Positions 9,578 through 20,637 of a DNA stretch of 64,000 nt are shown here, one piece after another. The notes below the pieces were generated by a model, which did not search any database, was not told the DNA's origin, and saw only the letters and a program-made list of their open reading frames with translations. Origin of the DNA: Janthinobacterium sp. B9-8 (GTDB lineage Bacteria; Pseudomonadota; Gammaproteobacteria; Burkholderiales; Chitinibacteraceae); contig NZ_CP014222.1 of the NCBI RefSeq assembly GCF_000969645.2, positions 310,001-374,000 of the forward strand. Direction: 5' to 3'. Positions within the stretch are counted from its first letter, which is position 1. Each line of letters starts with the position of its first letter. A program made the position numbers and the translations under genes.

Positions 9578-9609
9578 AAAAAACACCGCAATAGCTGCGG
9601 TGTTTTTTA
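9578..9609. terminator. Bidirectional terminator
   Basis: AAAAAACACCGCA and TGCGGTGTTTTTT form a perfect stem with A and T tracts on either side. It serves both the hybrid kinase gene and the convergent accC. Confidence 0.88.
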
Positions 9610-9624
9610 TGACGGCTTGCTGTA

Positions 9625-11004
9625 TTAAGCGGGCGCCTGGAGCTTGCCTTCCAATAGTTTTCTAATTTCAGGCATTTTATGCTCCAAATAATGGATGCTG
9701 GTGCTGCCTTTAATAAAGGCTTCATCCAATAGAAGCTGCTGATGCAAGGGGATATTGGTGTTAATCCCTTGTACTACCATTTCTGATAGCGCAATCCGCA
9801 TTCTAGCCATCGCTTGCGCCCTGTTATCACCGTAGGTAATGATTTTACCGATCATCGAATCGTAATGCGATGGCACGGTATAGCCTTGGTAAACGTGAGA
9901 ATCCACGCGTACACCGGGGCCACCGGGGGTATGGTAGGTGGTGATCTTACCCGGGCTAGGAATAAACTTGAGCGGGTCTTCTGCATTAATCCGGCACTCA
10001 ATGGCGTGGCCTTTGAGTTTCACGTCTTTTTGCGTATAGCGCAGTGGCAAATTAGCGGCTACACGAATCTGCTCTTGCACAATGTCGATGCCGGTAATCA
10101 TTTCGGTCACCGGGTGTTCAACTTGAACACGGGTATTCATTTCAATGAAATAGAATTCGCCGTTTTCAAATAAGAATTCAAATGTACCTGCGCCACGGTA
10201 ATTAATTTTGCGGCAGGCAGCGGCACATCTTTCGCCGATTTGTTTACGCTGAGCTTCGGTAATACCCGGTGCTGGCGCTTCTTCAATCACTTTTTGGTGG
10301 CGGCGTTGCATGGAGCAATCACGCTCGCCCAGATAAATCGCATTGCCGTGCTGATCAGCTAAAATCTGGATTTCAATATGGCGCGGGTTCTGCAGGTATT
10401 TTTCCATGTAAACCATGGCATTACCAAAGAACTTTTCTGCTTCTGATTTGGTGAGCTCTACTGCGGCTACCAATTCTTCTTCGTTGTTGACCACACGCAT
10501 GCCGCGGCCACCGCCACCGCCTGCAGCTTTAATAATCACTGGGTAGCCAACCGCTTTACCAATTTTCATTAGTTCCACAGGATCGTCTGGCAAGGCGCCA
10601 TCGGAGCCGGGCACGCAAGGTACGCCTGCTTCTTTCATGGCGTCTTTGGCTGAGACTTTATCACCCATAAGACGGATGGATTCTGGGCGAGGGCCGATAA
10701 AGGCAAAGCCGGATTCTTCTACACGCTGGGCAAAGTCGGCGTTTTCACTTAAAAAGCCGTAGCCGGGGTGAATCGCTTGCGCTTCGGTGACTTCGGCGGC
10801 GGCAATCAGTGCTGGCACATTCAGGTAGCTTAAAGTCGAGGAAGCTGGTCCGATGCAAACCGATTCATCGGCTAATTTAACGTATTTTGCTTCGCGGTCG
10901 GCTTCGGAATGCACGACCACGGTTTTGATGCCCATTTCACGGCAGGCGCGCAAAATGCGCAGCGCAATCTCACCGCGATTGGCAATCAGAATTTTTTCAA
11001 ACAT
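9625..11004 (-). CDS. accC: Biotin carboxylase subunit of acetyl-CoA carboxylase
   Basis: AccC carboxylates biotin on AccB using ATP and bicarbonate, the first half of malonyl-CoA synthesis. The 459 residues match the family length. It begins [15 protein letters not shown], has the ATP-grasp glycine loop [13 protein letters not shown], and the catalytic segment [21 protein letters not shown] ribosome binding site precedes the ATG. It is the last gene of the aroQ-accB-accC operon, 73 bases after accB, and ends at the bidirectional terminator. Confidence 0.97.
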   Translation of the reverse strand: MFEKILIANRGEIALRILRACREMGIKTVVVHSEADREAKYVKLADESVCIGPASSTLSYLNVPALIAAAEVTEAQAIHPGYGFLSENADFAQRVEESGFAFIGPRPESIRLMGDKVSAKDAMKEAGVPCVPGSDGALPDDPVELMKIGKAVGYPVIIKAAGGGGGRGMRVVNNEEELVAAVELTKSEAEKFFGNAMVYMEKYLQNPRHIEIQILADQHGNAIYLGERDCSMQRRHQKVIEEAPAPGITEAQRKQIGERCAAACRKINYRGAGTFEFLFENGEFYFIEMNTRVQVEHPVTEMITGIDIVQEQIRVAANLPLRYTQKDVKLKGHAIECRINAEDPLKFIPSPGKITTYHTPGGPGVRVDSHVYQGYTVPSHYDSMIGKIITYGDNRAQAMARMRIALSEMVVQGINTNIPLHQQLLLDEAFIKGSTSIHYLEHKMPEIRKLLEGKLQAPA

Positions 11005-11077
11005 GGTTTACTCCGGGCGGAGTGAGGCGTTAAACGGGGCAAAGCCACACCACTTAGCGCTCACTAGCAATGAATGA

Positions 11078-11536
11078 TTAGCCAATAATAAACAGTGGCT
11101 CACCGTATTCAACCGGGCGGCCGTTTTCGACCAGGATGGCCTTGATCACGCCAGCCTTGTCGGCTTCGATTTCATTCAAGAGTTTCATGGCTTCGATGAT
11201 GCACAAGGTATCACCCACATTAACTTGCTGGCCTACTTCTACAAAGTTTTTCGCTTCAGGCGATGAGGCGCGGTAGAAAGTGCCCACCATCGGTGATTTA
11301 GCCATAAAGCCTTCTGGCTGGGCTTCTACATCGGCGGCGACAGCAACAGCAACAGGGGCCGCTGCTGCAGGTGCGGCGGCAGGAGGCAGCTGGTATTGCA
11401 TGGCTTGTGCGTAGGTAGGGATATTCTGATTAACACGGGTGATGCGAACGCGTTCTTCGCCTTCGGTCACTTCGAGTTCGGCAATGCCAGATTCTTCGAC
11501 AAGATCAATCAGTTTCTTAAGTTTGCGCAAATCCAT
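11078..11536 (-). CDS. accB: Biotin carboxyl carrier protein of acetyl-CoA carboxylase
   Basis: The 152-residue carrier has an N-terminal region followed by an Ala/Pro-rich linker (about residues 50-72) and a biotinyl domain (about 75-150) with the biotinylation motif [13 protein letters not shown], whose Lys is modified by BirA (encoded at 58531-59496). It lies between aroQ and accC, the common arrangement in gamma- and betaproteobacteria. Confidence 0.97.
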   Translation of the reverse strand: MDLRKLKKLIDLVEESGIAELEVTEGEERVRITRVNQNIPTYAQAMQYQLPPAAAPAAAAPVAVAVAADVEAQPEGFMAKSPMVGTFYRASSPEAKNFVEVGQQVNVGDTLCIIEAMKLLNEIEADKAGVIKAILVENGRPVEYGEPLFIIG

Positions 11537-11580
11537 AGGGGTCTCCTCTCTATTATGAGAATTTTTGGGCTTTGATTAAA

Positions 11581-12036
11581 TCAGGGGGCCTTGGGAGTAA
11601 AACGGAGTGCGAAATCCAGTGCGCATTCATAACCTTGTGCGCCTAGACCGCAGATAACGCCAACCGCGAGGTCGGAAAAATAGGAGTGATGCCTGAACGA
11701 TTCACGTGCATGAACATTGGATAGGTGGACTTCAACAAAAGGAATATTCACCCCGGCCAGTGCATCGCGGATAGCCACACTGGTATGCGTAAACGCAGCA
11801 GGGTTAATGATGATAAAATCCGTGCCGTCCAAACGGGCAGCATGGATACGATCAATCAGTTCGTATTCGCGATTCGATTGGAATGCGTCAACGCGGGCAG
11901 CACGCAGTTGTCCCAGTTCAATGAGCTTGGAGTTGATGGTCTCTAGGGTATCAGCACCGTAGTGCTGCGGCTCTCTTGACCCTAGTAGGTTCAAATTTGG
12001 GCCATGTAGTACTAGGATATTGCGTGTGTTTTGCAT
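11581..12036 (-). CDS. aroQ: Type II 3-dehydroquinate dehydratase
   Basis: AroQ converts 3-dehydroquinate to 3-dehydroshikimate in the shikimate pathway. The 151 residues fit the small type II family: [20 protein letters not shown] near the N-terminus, the substrate-binding segment [18 protein letters not shown], and [18 protein letters not shown]. It is the first gene of the aroQ-accB-accC operon and diverges from queA, with about 200 bases of shared upstream sequence. Confidence 0.96.
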   Translation of the reverse strand: MQNTRNILVLHGPNLNLLGSREPQHYGADTLETINSKLIELGQLRAARVDAFQSNREYELIDRIHAARLDGTDFIIINPAAFTHTSVAIRDALAGVNIPFVEVHLSNVHARESFRHHSYFSDLAVGVICGLGAQGYECALDFALRFTPKAP

Positions 12037-12240
12037 CCGCTACTCGTTTTTGTTGCCTATCATTGGGCGAAGTTTGCCGCAGTATGTGCGAATTTGTCCA
12101 GAAAAAGTGGGTAATTTCGGCGATTTGCATTCTAAAACGTTTGTTTGAAAGCTCGCCAAGCCAATCCACAAGCGGGTTTTATCGTACAAGGCGATACATG
12201 CCTTGTAGTTTTGTTACACCTTAAAAAAGGCTTATTTTGT

Positions 12241-13269
12241 ATGCAAGTAGCTGACTTTGATTACCATTTACCTGAGTCTTTAATTGCGCAGTTTCCGCCA
12301 GAGGTGCGTGGGGCAAGTCGTCTATTACATATCGATGGTCTGACTCGGGAAGATTCACACTTTAGCGCGCTACCGCAGTTTTTACGCGCAGGTGATGTGC
12401 TTATTTTTAACGATACCAAGGTGATTAAGGCTAGGGTGTTCGGTAAAAAGGATTCTGGTGGGGCGATTGAGGCACTGATTGAGCGCGTTTTAGATGAGCA
12501 TACTGCGCTTGCCCATATCCGTTCATCCAAGGCCCCTAAGCCGGGTGCAAGGCTTATTTTTGCAGATCGTTGGCCTGCTACCATGATCGAGCGCAAAGAA
12601 GATCTATTCAAATTGCAGTTTGATGGTGAAGAAAGTGTATTAGATATCTTAGAGCAGGCGGGGCAGCTACCTTTGCCACCTTATATTACCCATACGCCTG
12701 ATGGTGAGGATGCCAAGCGCTATCAAACCATTTATGCGCGTGACCCTGGTGCCGTTGCCGCGCCAACGGCAGGTTTACACTTTACTGAAGGTTTACTCAC
12801 ACAATTACAGGCAATGGGCGTGAAAACCGGTTATCTCACTTTGCATGTGGGAGCAGGTACTTTCCAGCCTGTGCGAGTGGATGATATTGCAGAACACACC
12901 ATGCACCACGAGCGCTATTCTATTCCTGCAGCTACCATTGCCCTGATTGAAGAGGCGAAGGCACAGGGTGGGCGCGTGATCGCGGTAGGGACAACTAGCC
13001 TGCGTGCATTGGAAGCGGCCTCACAGCAGGGCTTTCTGGCCCAGCCAGAGGGCGACACCAATATCTTTATTACACCGGGTTACCAGTTCCGGGTGGTTGA
13101 TCGCTTAATTACTAACTTTCATCTGCCTAAGTCCACTCTTTTGATGTTGGTGGCGGCATTTGTAGGTTTTGAGGAAATGCGCAGCGCTTATCAGCATGCT
13201 GTAGAGAAGGAATATCGTTTCTTTAGCTATGGTGATGCGATGCTTTTGGAGCCAAAGGCTTCAGTATAA
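12241..13269 (+). CDS. queA: tRNA preQ1(34) S-adenosylmethionine ribosyltransferase-isomerase
   Basis: QueA transfers the ribosyl part of SAM onto preQ1 in tRNA to give epoxyqueuosine. I start at the ATG at 12241, giving 342 residues beginning [17 protein letters not shown]; the open frame continues upstream to 12145, but that part does not look like QueA. Typical motifs are [24 protein letters not shown] and [16 protein letters not shown]. It is followed by tgt, which acts just before it in the queuosine pathway. Confidence 0.96.
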   Translation: MQVADFDYHLPESLIAQFPPEVRGASRLLHIDGLTREDSHFSALPQFLRAGDVLIFNDTKVIKARVFGKKDSGGAIEALIERVLDEHTALAHIRSSKAPKPGARLIFADRWPATMIERKEDLFKLQFDGEESVLDILEQAGQLPLPPYITHTPDGEDAKRYQTIYARDPGAVAAPTAGLHFTEGLLTQLQAMGVKTGYLTLHVGAGTFQPVRVDDIAEHTMHHERYSIPAATIALIEEAKAQGGRVIAVGTTSLRALEAASQQGFLAQPEGDTNIFITPGYQFRVVDRLITNFHLPKSTLLMLVAAFVGFEEMRSAYQHAVEKEYRFFSYGDAMLLEPKASV

Positions 13270-13431
13270 AGGCAGCATTGGGGCTGTTTCGGTTGATGCT
13301 CTAGCTACGCCTGTGCGTTTATCAGCAGGTGCGTGGCATTTTTACGCGGCAAGCGCGTTGCTTTGCCCGTGGCTTGGCGGTAATCTTGCCGCCCGCGCTG
13401 GACTGTGTTTCCGGCAGCGTTTATGGAATAA

Positions 13432-14550
<1,119 letters not shown>

Positions 14551-14578
14551 TTTAAGGTGGCTGTGCACTACGCAGTGC

Positions 14579-14619
14579 TAAAAAAAACGGCATAGCTTGC
14601 GCTATGCCGTTTTTTATTA
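14579..14619. terminator. Bidirectional terminator between tgt and the nitronate monooxygenase gene
   Basis: AAAACGGCATAGC and GCTATGCCGTTTT pair around TTGC, with A and T runs outside the stem. It lies between two convergent genes. Confidence 0.88.
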
Positions 14620-14629
14620 GATTGCCGTA

Positions 14630-15898
14630 TTACTTAGCTAATTCCAGCTCATGTTTTACGGGCAGGGCAATTTTGTTTTCTGTGCTGTATTGGTAGTCAT
14701 GAAAAATATGCTCAGCTGACAGAATCTGGTAGCTACCATCTTCGTGCTTGTGGCTGGTATCTTTCAGGCGATAGGTGTAGTGACCACAGGTCCAGCAATC
14801 AAAATTGCGCATATGCGTGCAAAGGCAGGTTTTATCCATCACTTTGATACGCTTTGCATCAGGTTGGATGGCGATTTCGCGGTTATAGGCCTCGATATAG
14901 CTGCAGCTGCCCTTGGCATCAAGCAGATAGCCGTAAGCCTCGCAGTTGGGGCGGATACCTGCACCAATCGACGGGCTGTTTTTTAGCATGCGCATTGGAT
15001 AGCCCGTTGGGGATATCTGGTTAACTTCAATATTGTCTTCGCTGGTTTTGAAGTATTCCTGCTGCACATTGGCAGGCAGGCCGCATTCTTCCGATACGGT
15101 AAAGCGAGTCGCTACTTGAACTGCAGCAGCACCTGCCTCTAGGTAGGCTGCTGCATCCGAGCCGGTAAAGATGCCGCCAGCGGGAATAATCGGGATATCT
15201 AAGTGCTCATCCCGCATAAACTGGCTAATTTCGGCAACAATGGTTGCCAGATCGTATTGCGCCCAATCCATACCAAAGCCTAAGTGCCCCCCGGCTAATG
15301 GGCCTTCCACCACAACATAATCGGGCAGACGGTTGAGCTTGGCGTTTTTACGCAGAAATAATTGCAAGGCACGGACTGAAGAAACAATGATTCCCAGCTT
15401 GGCATCTCTAAAACGCGGGTGATTTTCGATCAGCCCCATCGATCCTAGATGCAAACCCGCGGCCAGCGTAATCCCGTCGATACCTGCATCAAGCGCTGCC
15501 GTTAAACGAACCCGAAGTGTTTCTTTCGGGGCGTTCATGGTGAGTTTTTCCATGCAGTTGATAAAAACCAGTCCTTCTCCACGCTTGGCTTCCATGGTTT
15601 TACTCACGTGCAGCTTGGTGGCTTCTTCCAGGCGACCTAAATCAAACTGAACTTCGGATTTATCCGAGTTCGTTACATTGTGTTTGTATTGCTGGAGCTT
15701 TTCTTTAACTTGCTTGGTTTTGTAGCGACGATCAGTCACTGTGTTGATCATGGCGTCTGAAATATGGCCAACACCGCCGAGGCGAGCTGCTTCAAGCGCC
15801 AGATCTGCAGTGGAAATATCAACACCCATACCGCCAATCATGATCGGCACTAACTCTTTTTTACCGAAGCGAAGGCGGAAATCATCTACACGTTTCAT
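14630..15898 (-). CDS. Nitronate monooxygenase / 2-nitropropane dioxygenase family protein
   Basis: A 422-residue FMN-dependent TIM-barrel protein. Family features are PIMIGGMGVDISTADLALE at the N-terminus, VVEGPLAGGHLGFG (substrate/FMN loop with the usual GxxxGGHxG form) and PIIPAGGIFTGSDAAAYLEAGAAAVQVATRF (phosphate binding), about residues 20-330. The C-terminal 80 residues are an extra with a CLC...CWTC cysteine cluster that could bind a metal. I start at the ATG at 15898; a TTG six codons upstream is possible. The physiological substrate is unknown; propionate-3-nitronate detoxification is the usual role of class members. Confidence 0.85.
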   Translation of the reverse strand: MKRVDDFRLRFGKKELVPIMIGGMGVDISTADLALEAARLGGVGHISDAMINTVTDRRYKTKQVKEKLQQYKHNVTNSDKSEVQFDLGRLEEATKLHVSKTMEAKRGEGLVFINCMEKLTMNAPKETLRVRLTAALDAGIDGITLAAGLHLGSMGLIENHPRFRDAKLGIIVSSVRALQLFLRKNAKLNRLPDYVVVEGPLAGGHLGFGMDWAQYDLATIVAEISQFMRDEHLDIPIIPAGGIFTGSDAAAYLEAGAAAVQVATRFTVSEECGLPANVQQEYFKTSEDNIEVNQISPTGYPMRMLKNSPSIGAGIRPNCEAYGYLLDAKGSCSYIEAYNREIAIQPDAKRIKVMDKTCLCTHMRNFDCWTCGHYTYRLKDTSHKHEDGSYQILSAEHIFHDYQYSTENKIALPVKHELELAK

Positions 15899-16129
15899 CG
15901 TTTGTACTTTAACCAAGTAATAAAAAGGGGCTAAACCTTATATGCACCGCATATTTTTCATCGTAATAACACCACGAGGGTGGGGATTTTGCTGGTAAAT
16001 TCAAATTAAAATGAGCATTTGAATTACGGTAATTGTTGCTTTACCGCTATTTTCTGCGCTTTTTATCCCTCTCACCCCATGATTTTAATGAAATTATCTC
16101 ACCATTTATGGATCAATTTATCATTTAAA

Positions 16130-16846
16130 TCAGCCAGCTAGCGCTGCTTTTTGCAATGTGATGAGATCTTTAATCCCTTTTTCTGCTAAATCTAATAATG
16201 TATTCATTTCTGCACGGCTAAATGCTTCACCTTCAGCGGTTCCTTGTACTTCTACAAATTTTCCGCTGCCAGTCATCACCACATTCATATCGGTTTCGCA
16301 GTCAGAATCTTCCGGATAATCCAAATCTAACACGGCAACACCTTTATACACACCTACCGAAATAGCGGCTACATGCTCACGAATGGGTGATTTGCTGAGC
16401 TTGCCAGCGGCAATCAAACCATTAATTGCATCCGTTAGCGCTACAAATGCGCCAGTAATGCTGGCGGTACGCGTGCCGCCGTCTGCCTGGATGACATCGC
16501 AATCAATCACAATCTGGCGCTCGCCTAAGGCGGCCATATCCACAACTGCACGTAGTGAGCGGCCAATGAGGCGCTGAATTTCTTGGGTGCGGCCGCTTTG
16601 CTTGCCCTGAGCGGCTTCACGGCGCATACGGGTATTGGTAGAGCGTGGCAGCATGCCGTATTCGGCGGTTACCCAGCCTTGCCCCTTACCTTTTAAAAAA
16701 GGCGGCACATTTTCTTCTACCGAAGCGGTGCAGAGGACTTTAGTATCGCCAAACTCGATTAAGACCGAGCCTTCAGCATGGCGAGTGTATTGGCGAGTAA
16801 TGCGGACACTGCGAAGTTCATCGCTAAGGCGTGAGGAAGGGCGCAT
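16130..16846 (-). CDS. rph: Ribonuclease PH
   Basis: RNase PH is a phosphorolytic 3'-to-5' exoribonuclease that trims tRNA 3' ends. The 238 residues match the family: [21 protein letters not shown], the RRxxxxG-like segment [48 protein letters not shown] and [18 protein letters not shown]. It lies downstream of the kinase/phosphatase/DUF1624 group after a 215-base spacer. Confidence 0.97.
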   Translation of the reverse strand: MRPSSRLSDELRSVRITRQYTRHAEGSVLIEFGDTKVLCTASVEENVPPFLKGKGQGWVTAEYGMLPRSTNTRMRREAAQGKQSGRTQEIQRLIGRSLRAVVDMAALGERQIVIDCDVIQADGGTRTASITGAFVALTDAINGLIAAGKLSKSPIREHVAAISVGVYKGVAVLDLDYPEDSDCETDMNVVMTGSGKFVEVQGTAEGEAFSRAEMNTLLDLAEKGIKDLITLQKAALAG

Positions 16847-16931
16847 GACGGGTCTCGTTATAATGTAAGTTTTGGCGATTATACCTTTGCTAGGGCGTTT
16901 CTAACGCCCTGCAAGGCCTGAGCCTGCAATA

Positions 16932-16965
16932 AGTCACACTGACACACTACAGTGACCATGTGACT
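16932..16965. other. Nested hairpin between DUF1624 gene and rph
   Basis: AGTCAC with GTGACT encloses CACTG with CAGTG. There is no T run, so this is not a typical intrinsic terminator. It may be a processing site or weak terminator after the DUF1624 gene. Confidence 0.3.
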
Positions 16966-17061
16966 GATATGTGGCGAAGCTAAAGAAGTTTGTTCAGATA
17001 GAGAGACATACGATAAAAATGGGTTGTGGCCATGGTGTTTATCCCCTGTGTGGTATCAGTA

Positions 17062-17745
17062 CTATTTTTTGAAAATCAGCCCCAGTATTGTAAATAGCAC
17101 AGGCTGATGGAGTAGATAAATAAGCAGGCTATGCCGCCCCAGCCAGCGAACGGGCGCCAGAGACTTGGCCGCACCTGTGTTCAGCCAGTTTGCGGGTATA
17201 AGGGTTTGGGCCGAGACGCCTAGTAAAACAACACCAAACCAAGGCAGTAGCGGCACATAATCTTCGGTTATCGGCTTGTAGGTCATCATGCCCAGCCAGG
17301 CGAGGGCGGGGAGATTAAACAGCGGTGCTTGCAGATAATTGCCCAGTGCAATACAGGCAAGGCCCAGCACGATGCTTAGTCCTGTTTTTTTGACGAAAAA
17401 GGGGGCAAGCAGCCCCGCCACAAAAAAGAAATGCAGCACGCCAAACCAAATGATTGCATGTGGGAAAATAAACCAGCTGCCTAGCGTGGCCGCCCCTGCA
17501 CAGGCTAAGAGCTTTATTTGACGCTTGATGCTGAATTGAGCAGCTGCAGAGAAACCAGCGACAGCTGCAAACAGGGTGACGATTAAAGTGCGTAGCGCCA
17601 CCCATTCAGGATCAGTGTCGGTGCGGACAGCGAGCTGGCCAAAATAAGCCAGATCGAAGCAAAAATGGAAAAAAACCATGAGTACAACGGCAAGCCCCCG
17701 GAGTAAATCGGGGAGAGGACTGCGTACTTTTGAGGGCGTGGGCAT
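17062..17745 (-). CDS. DUF1624 / heparan-alpha-glucosaminide N-acetyltransferase-like membrane protein
   Basis: A 227-residue integral membrane protein with about seven hydrophobic segments. The N-terminal signature LLRGLAVVLMVFFHFCFDLAYFG matches the DUF1624 (YeiB/HGSNAT-like acyltransferase) family, where a membrane His acts in acyl transfer. The C-terminus, WLGRHSLLIYLLHQPVLF, is also typical. Its start shares one base with the stop of the PP2C gene, so it is the third gene of the kinase-phosphatase transcript. The acceptor substrate is unknown. Confidence 0.85.
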   Translation of the reverse strand: MPTPSKVRSPLPDLLRGLAVVLMVFFHFCFDLAYFGQLAVRTDTDPEWVALRTLIVTLFAAVAGFSAAAQFSIKRQIKLLACAGAATLGSWFIFPHAIIWFGVLHFFFVAGLLAPFFVKKTGLSIVLGLACIALGNYLQAPLFNLPALAWLGMMTYKPITEDYVPLLPWFGVVLLGVSAQTLIPANWLNTGAAKSLAPVRWLGRHSLLIYLLHQPVLFTILGLIFKK

Positions 17746-18650
17746 TATTTAGAATATTTTTGAATGGCAGCCTGAATTTCGGCAATCGCCGCTTCGATAT
17801 CCTCATCCGTAATATTGGCACCCACAGATGAAGGATCAATATGCGTGCTGATGGTGTTGAAATCTAATTTTTGAGTGGAAACAAAAGCATTTTCAGAAAA
17901 GAACTGATCATCTGCATCGTGCCAGTTAATGCCTAGCGCGCTGATATTGTCTGAAAATTTACCGCCGTGTAATTCGGCTTGATCCATTAACTGCGGGATA
18001 GAAAACAGCACAGGAAACGAAGATAAAAAATGGATCAGCTGGCTTTCTGTAACACCACCCCACAGACCATCAGTGCAAAGCAGCAGGGTATCGTTATCGC
18101 ATAGTACTATTTTGCCACCCAGCTCAATTTCTGGTTTGAGTGTGCCACCCAGACAATTATAAATTTTGTTGCGTTCAGGATGAAATAAGGCTTCTTCGGC
18201 GGTGATTTTTCCATCATTCAATAGTTTTTGAACTTTGGAATGATCTTTGGTTTGTAGCAAAATTTCGTTTTTGCGTAGCAAATAAAGCCGCGAATCGCCT
18301 ACATGTGCCCAATGCAAAATACCATCCTGAATAATCCCCGCTACAACCGTAGTGCGGGGAATCTCAAGTAACTGATGCTTGCTGGCGTAATCAAAAATCG
18401 CACGGTGGCATTGCATTAAGGCATCTTGCAAAAATTGATTCGGGCTTTTTAGTATGGGCTGTGCTTTTTTCTGAAACTGATCTGTGAGCAACTCAACGGC
18501 GATTTGCGCGGCAATCTCGCCGTGTAAATGCCCGCCCATGCCATCAGCGACGACGAGCAGCAGCGCATCCCGGCTATATGAATAGCCAAGGCGATCTTGA
18601 TTATATTGCCGTCCGCCTTGGCGGCTATTTTGATATACGGTGAATTTCAT
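17745..18650 (-). CDS. PP2C-family Ser/Thr protein phosphatase
   Basis: A 301-residue metal-dependent phosphatase. Metal ligands and motifs in order: NQDRLGYSY (near 20), VVADGMGGHLHG (near 35-42), HWAHVGDSRLYLLR, LLCTDGLWGG and a late DNISAL. It overlaps the upstream kinase gene by four bases (ATGA), so the two are translationally coupled and very likely act on the same phosphoproteins. After the phosphatase fold there is a roughly 45-residue tail. Cytosolic. Confidence 0.92.
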   Translation of the reverse strand: MKFTVYQNSRQGGRQYNQDRLGYSYSRDALLLVVADGMGGHLHGEIAAQIAVELLTDQFQKKAQPILKSPNQFLQDALMQCHRAIFDYASKHQLLEIPRTTVVAGIIQDGILHWAHVGDSRLYLLRKNEILLQTKDHSKVQKLLNDGKITAEEALFHPERNKIYNCLGGTLKPEIELGGKIVLCDNDTLLLCTDGLWGGVTESQLIHFLSSFPVLFSIPQLMDQAELHGGKFSDNISALGINWHDADDQFFSENAFVSTQKLDFNTISTHIDPSSVGANITDEDIEAAIAEIQAAIQKYSK

Positions 18651-19615
18651 TCTGTTTCCAGCTGGCCTTTATTTGAATACTCCACCCATTTACGGCGCAG
18701 TGTATTAACAATGCCAGTACGTTTAACTGGGGCTGAGCCACGTTCTAAAAGTTGTTTTTGTAATTGCGGCACGCTTTGCGGCCTTTGGCTTGGATCAAGG
18801 CTTAGGCAGGCAGAGATCAGCTCGAGCAGCTCGGGCGAGTAGCGATCGCCATATCGATCATGCAGTTTAAGTACCTTATCTTCTTTTAAGCGCTGATCGG
18901 CGGCCTGTGGTGCGGTACCGGCAATACAAGCGAAAAGACTGGCTCCCACGCCATAAATATCGGTCCATGGGCCATGTGCATCTTTTTTATTATATTGCTC
19001 GGGCGCGGCAAAACCCGGCGTATACATCGGGGTGAGCTTGCTTTGCTCTAAGGCCAGTGTTTGGCGGGCCGAACCAAAATCAAGTAATACAGGCGAGCCA
19101 TCTTTGCGGATATAAATATTGGCGGGCTTGATATCTAAGTGCAGCAGCTTATTGAGGTGAACTTCGCGTAAACCATTAAGTAAATGATAAAACACATGGC
19201 GAATCAGCCCCTCATCCACCCCGCCTCTGCTGTGCTTGAGCTGGATTTCTTTTTGCAAAGTGCGACCACGCTCGTATTCCATCACCATGTAAACAGTGTC
19301 ATTTGCACGGAAAAAATTGCGCACCCGTATAATGTTGGGATGCTGAATATGAGCAAGGGTTTTACCCTCTTCAAAAAAACACTTTAAGCCGTGGCGGAAC
19401 AAAGCGATATTCTCTTCGCTACGTGCCTGTACTAGTTCGCCTTCGGTTCTCAGTGCTAAAGAATTAGGTAAATACTCCTTGATGGCGACGGGGTAATCTT
19501 TTTCATCATGCGCCAGATACACAATGCTAAAGCCACCTGCCGACAGCAGTTTAGCGATCGTGTAGTTCTGTAATTGATAGCCGCGTGCGAGCGGTTGATT
19601 GCTTGGGGTTGCCAT
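18647..19615 (-). CDS. Hanks-type Ser/Thr protein kinase
   Basis: A 322-residue kinase with all catalytic elements: glycine loop LLSAGGFSIVY (24-33), Lys46 in VAIKEYLP, HLDIKPANI (H159-I167; Asp161 catalytic), DFG at 179-181, and APEQY with DIYGVGASLF. It has no transmembrane or PASTA region, so it is a short cytosolic kinase. It begins the kinase-phosphatase-DUF1624 transcript and diverges from yicC. Targets are not evident from the neighbours. Confidence 0.93.
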   Translation of the reverse strand: MATPSNQPLARGYQLQNYTIAKLLSAGGFSIVYLAHDEKDYPVAIKEYLPNSLALRTEGELVQARSEENIALFRHGLKCFFEEGKTLAHIQHPNIIRVRNFFRANDTVYMVMEYERGRTLQKEIQLKHSRGGVDEGLIRHVFYHLLNGLREVHLNKLLHLDIKPANIYIRKDGSPVLLDFGSARQTLALEQSKLTPMYTPGFAAPEQYNKKDAHGPWTDIYGVGASLFACIAGTAPQAADQRLKEDKVLKLHDRYGDRYSPELLELISACLSLDPSQRPQSVPQLQKQLLERGSAPVKRTGIVNTLRRKWVEYSNKGQLETE

Positions 19616-19701
19616 CCGTGTCTTTTCGTTATACTTGTGTATCTGTTAATTCTGATTTCAGCCTGAGGGAATGTAAAGCAAATCCCTTTAAAGGAGCTCT
19701 A

Positions 19702-20568
19702 ATGATTTTAAGCATGACTGGTTTTGCCTCTGTTCAGCGCGAATTGCCAGGTGGCACGCTGAGTATCGAGCTCCGTTCGGTGAATCACCGTTTTCTAGAT
19801 CTTACACTGAGAACGCCCGAAGAGCTGCGTCCTTTTGAAGGAGCGATTCGTGAACGGGTGGCTGCCAAATTAGCCCGTGGCAAAGTAGAGTGCCGGGTAA
19901 ACTGGAATGCGCGTGCTGGTGGTGAGTCGGCCTTACAACTGAATACCGAGTTATTGCAACAACTATTAGCCGCTGCCGCAGTGGCTAAGAAAATTGCCCC
20001 TCTGGCTGCCGAGCTTCAGTTGGGCGAGTTATTGCGCTGGCCGGGGGTGCTTTCTGCCCAAGTGGCCGCACCAGAATCACTCGGCGCTGCTTGCCTGGAA
20101 GTGTTGGGCGAGGCGCTAACCGATTTTAGCGCCAGCCGTGGCCGTGAAGGCGATAAGCTCAAAGCACATTTATTAGAGCGCATCGCAGGCATGCAAGCGA
20201 TTGTGGATCAAGTCACCCCACTGATCCCGCAACTAGCCGCATCTTATGAAGCCAGAATGAAAGCGCGCTTTTTAGATGCACTGGGCACCATGGACGACGA
20301 CCGCGTTCGCCAGGAAATTGTGATCTTTGCGCAAAAAATTGATATCGACGAAGAGCTCTCACGCCTAAACGCCCACTTTAGCGAAATTCGCCGCATCCTA
20401 GATAAAGGCGGCTCCGTCGGCAAACGCCTCGATTTCCTCATGCAAGAGCTTAACCGCGAAGCGAATACCCTAGGCTCGAAATCAGTTAGCGCCGAAACCA
20501 GCCGTGCTTCGATCGAGCTAAAAGTATTGATTGAGCAGATGCGAGAGCAAATTCAGAATATTGAGTAG
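19702..20568 (+). CDS. yicC: YicC family endoribonuclease-like protein
   Basis: YicC proteins are RNA-binding proteins with reported endoribonuclease activity. The ATG at 19702 follows AAGGAG by 5 bases and gives 288 residues, the family length; the frame extends upstream to 19585 without family character. The N-terminus ILSMTGFASVQRELPGG and SIELRSVNHRFLDLTLR are characteristic, as is the C-terminal DFLMQELNREANTLGSKS. In many relatives yicC precedes gmk; here gmk is about 28 kb away. Confidence 0.95.
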   Translation: MILSMTGFASVQRELPGGTLSIELRSVNHRFLDLTLRTPEELRPFEGAIRERVAAKLARGKVECRVNWNARAGGESALQLNTELLQQLLAAAAVAKKIAPLAAELQLGELLRWPGVLSAQVAAPESLGAACLEVLGEALTDFSASRGREGDKLKAHLLERIAGMQAIVDQVTPLIPQLAASYEARMKARFLDALGTMDDDRVRQEIVIFAQKIDIDEELSRLNAHFSEIRRILDKGGSVGKRLDFLMQELNREANTLGSKSVSAETSRASIELKVLIEQMREQIQNIE

Positions 20569-20595
20569 TGTTTTAGCCTTGCTTTACGCGCTCGT

Positions 20596-20634
20596 AAAAG
20601 CTAAGCCCAGCAATTGCTGGGCTTAGCTTTTTAT
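20596..20634. terminator. Bidirectional terminator between yicC and nrtR
   Basis: A 16-base perfect stem, AAAAGCTAAGCCCAGC with its complement around AATT, is flanked by A and T runs and separates two convergent genes. Confidence 0.9.
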
Positions 20635-20637
20635 TAA

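Noticed and set aside
12145..12240. N-terminal extension of the queA frame
   Set aside because: The family starts at [14 protein letters not shown]; the upstream codons have no family similarity and lie in the divergent promoter region.
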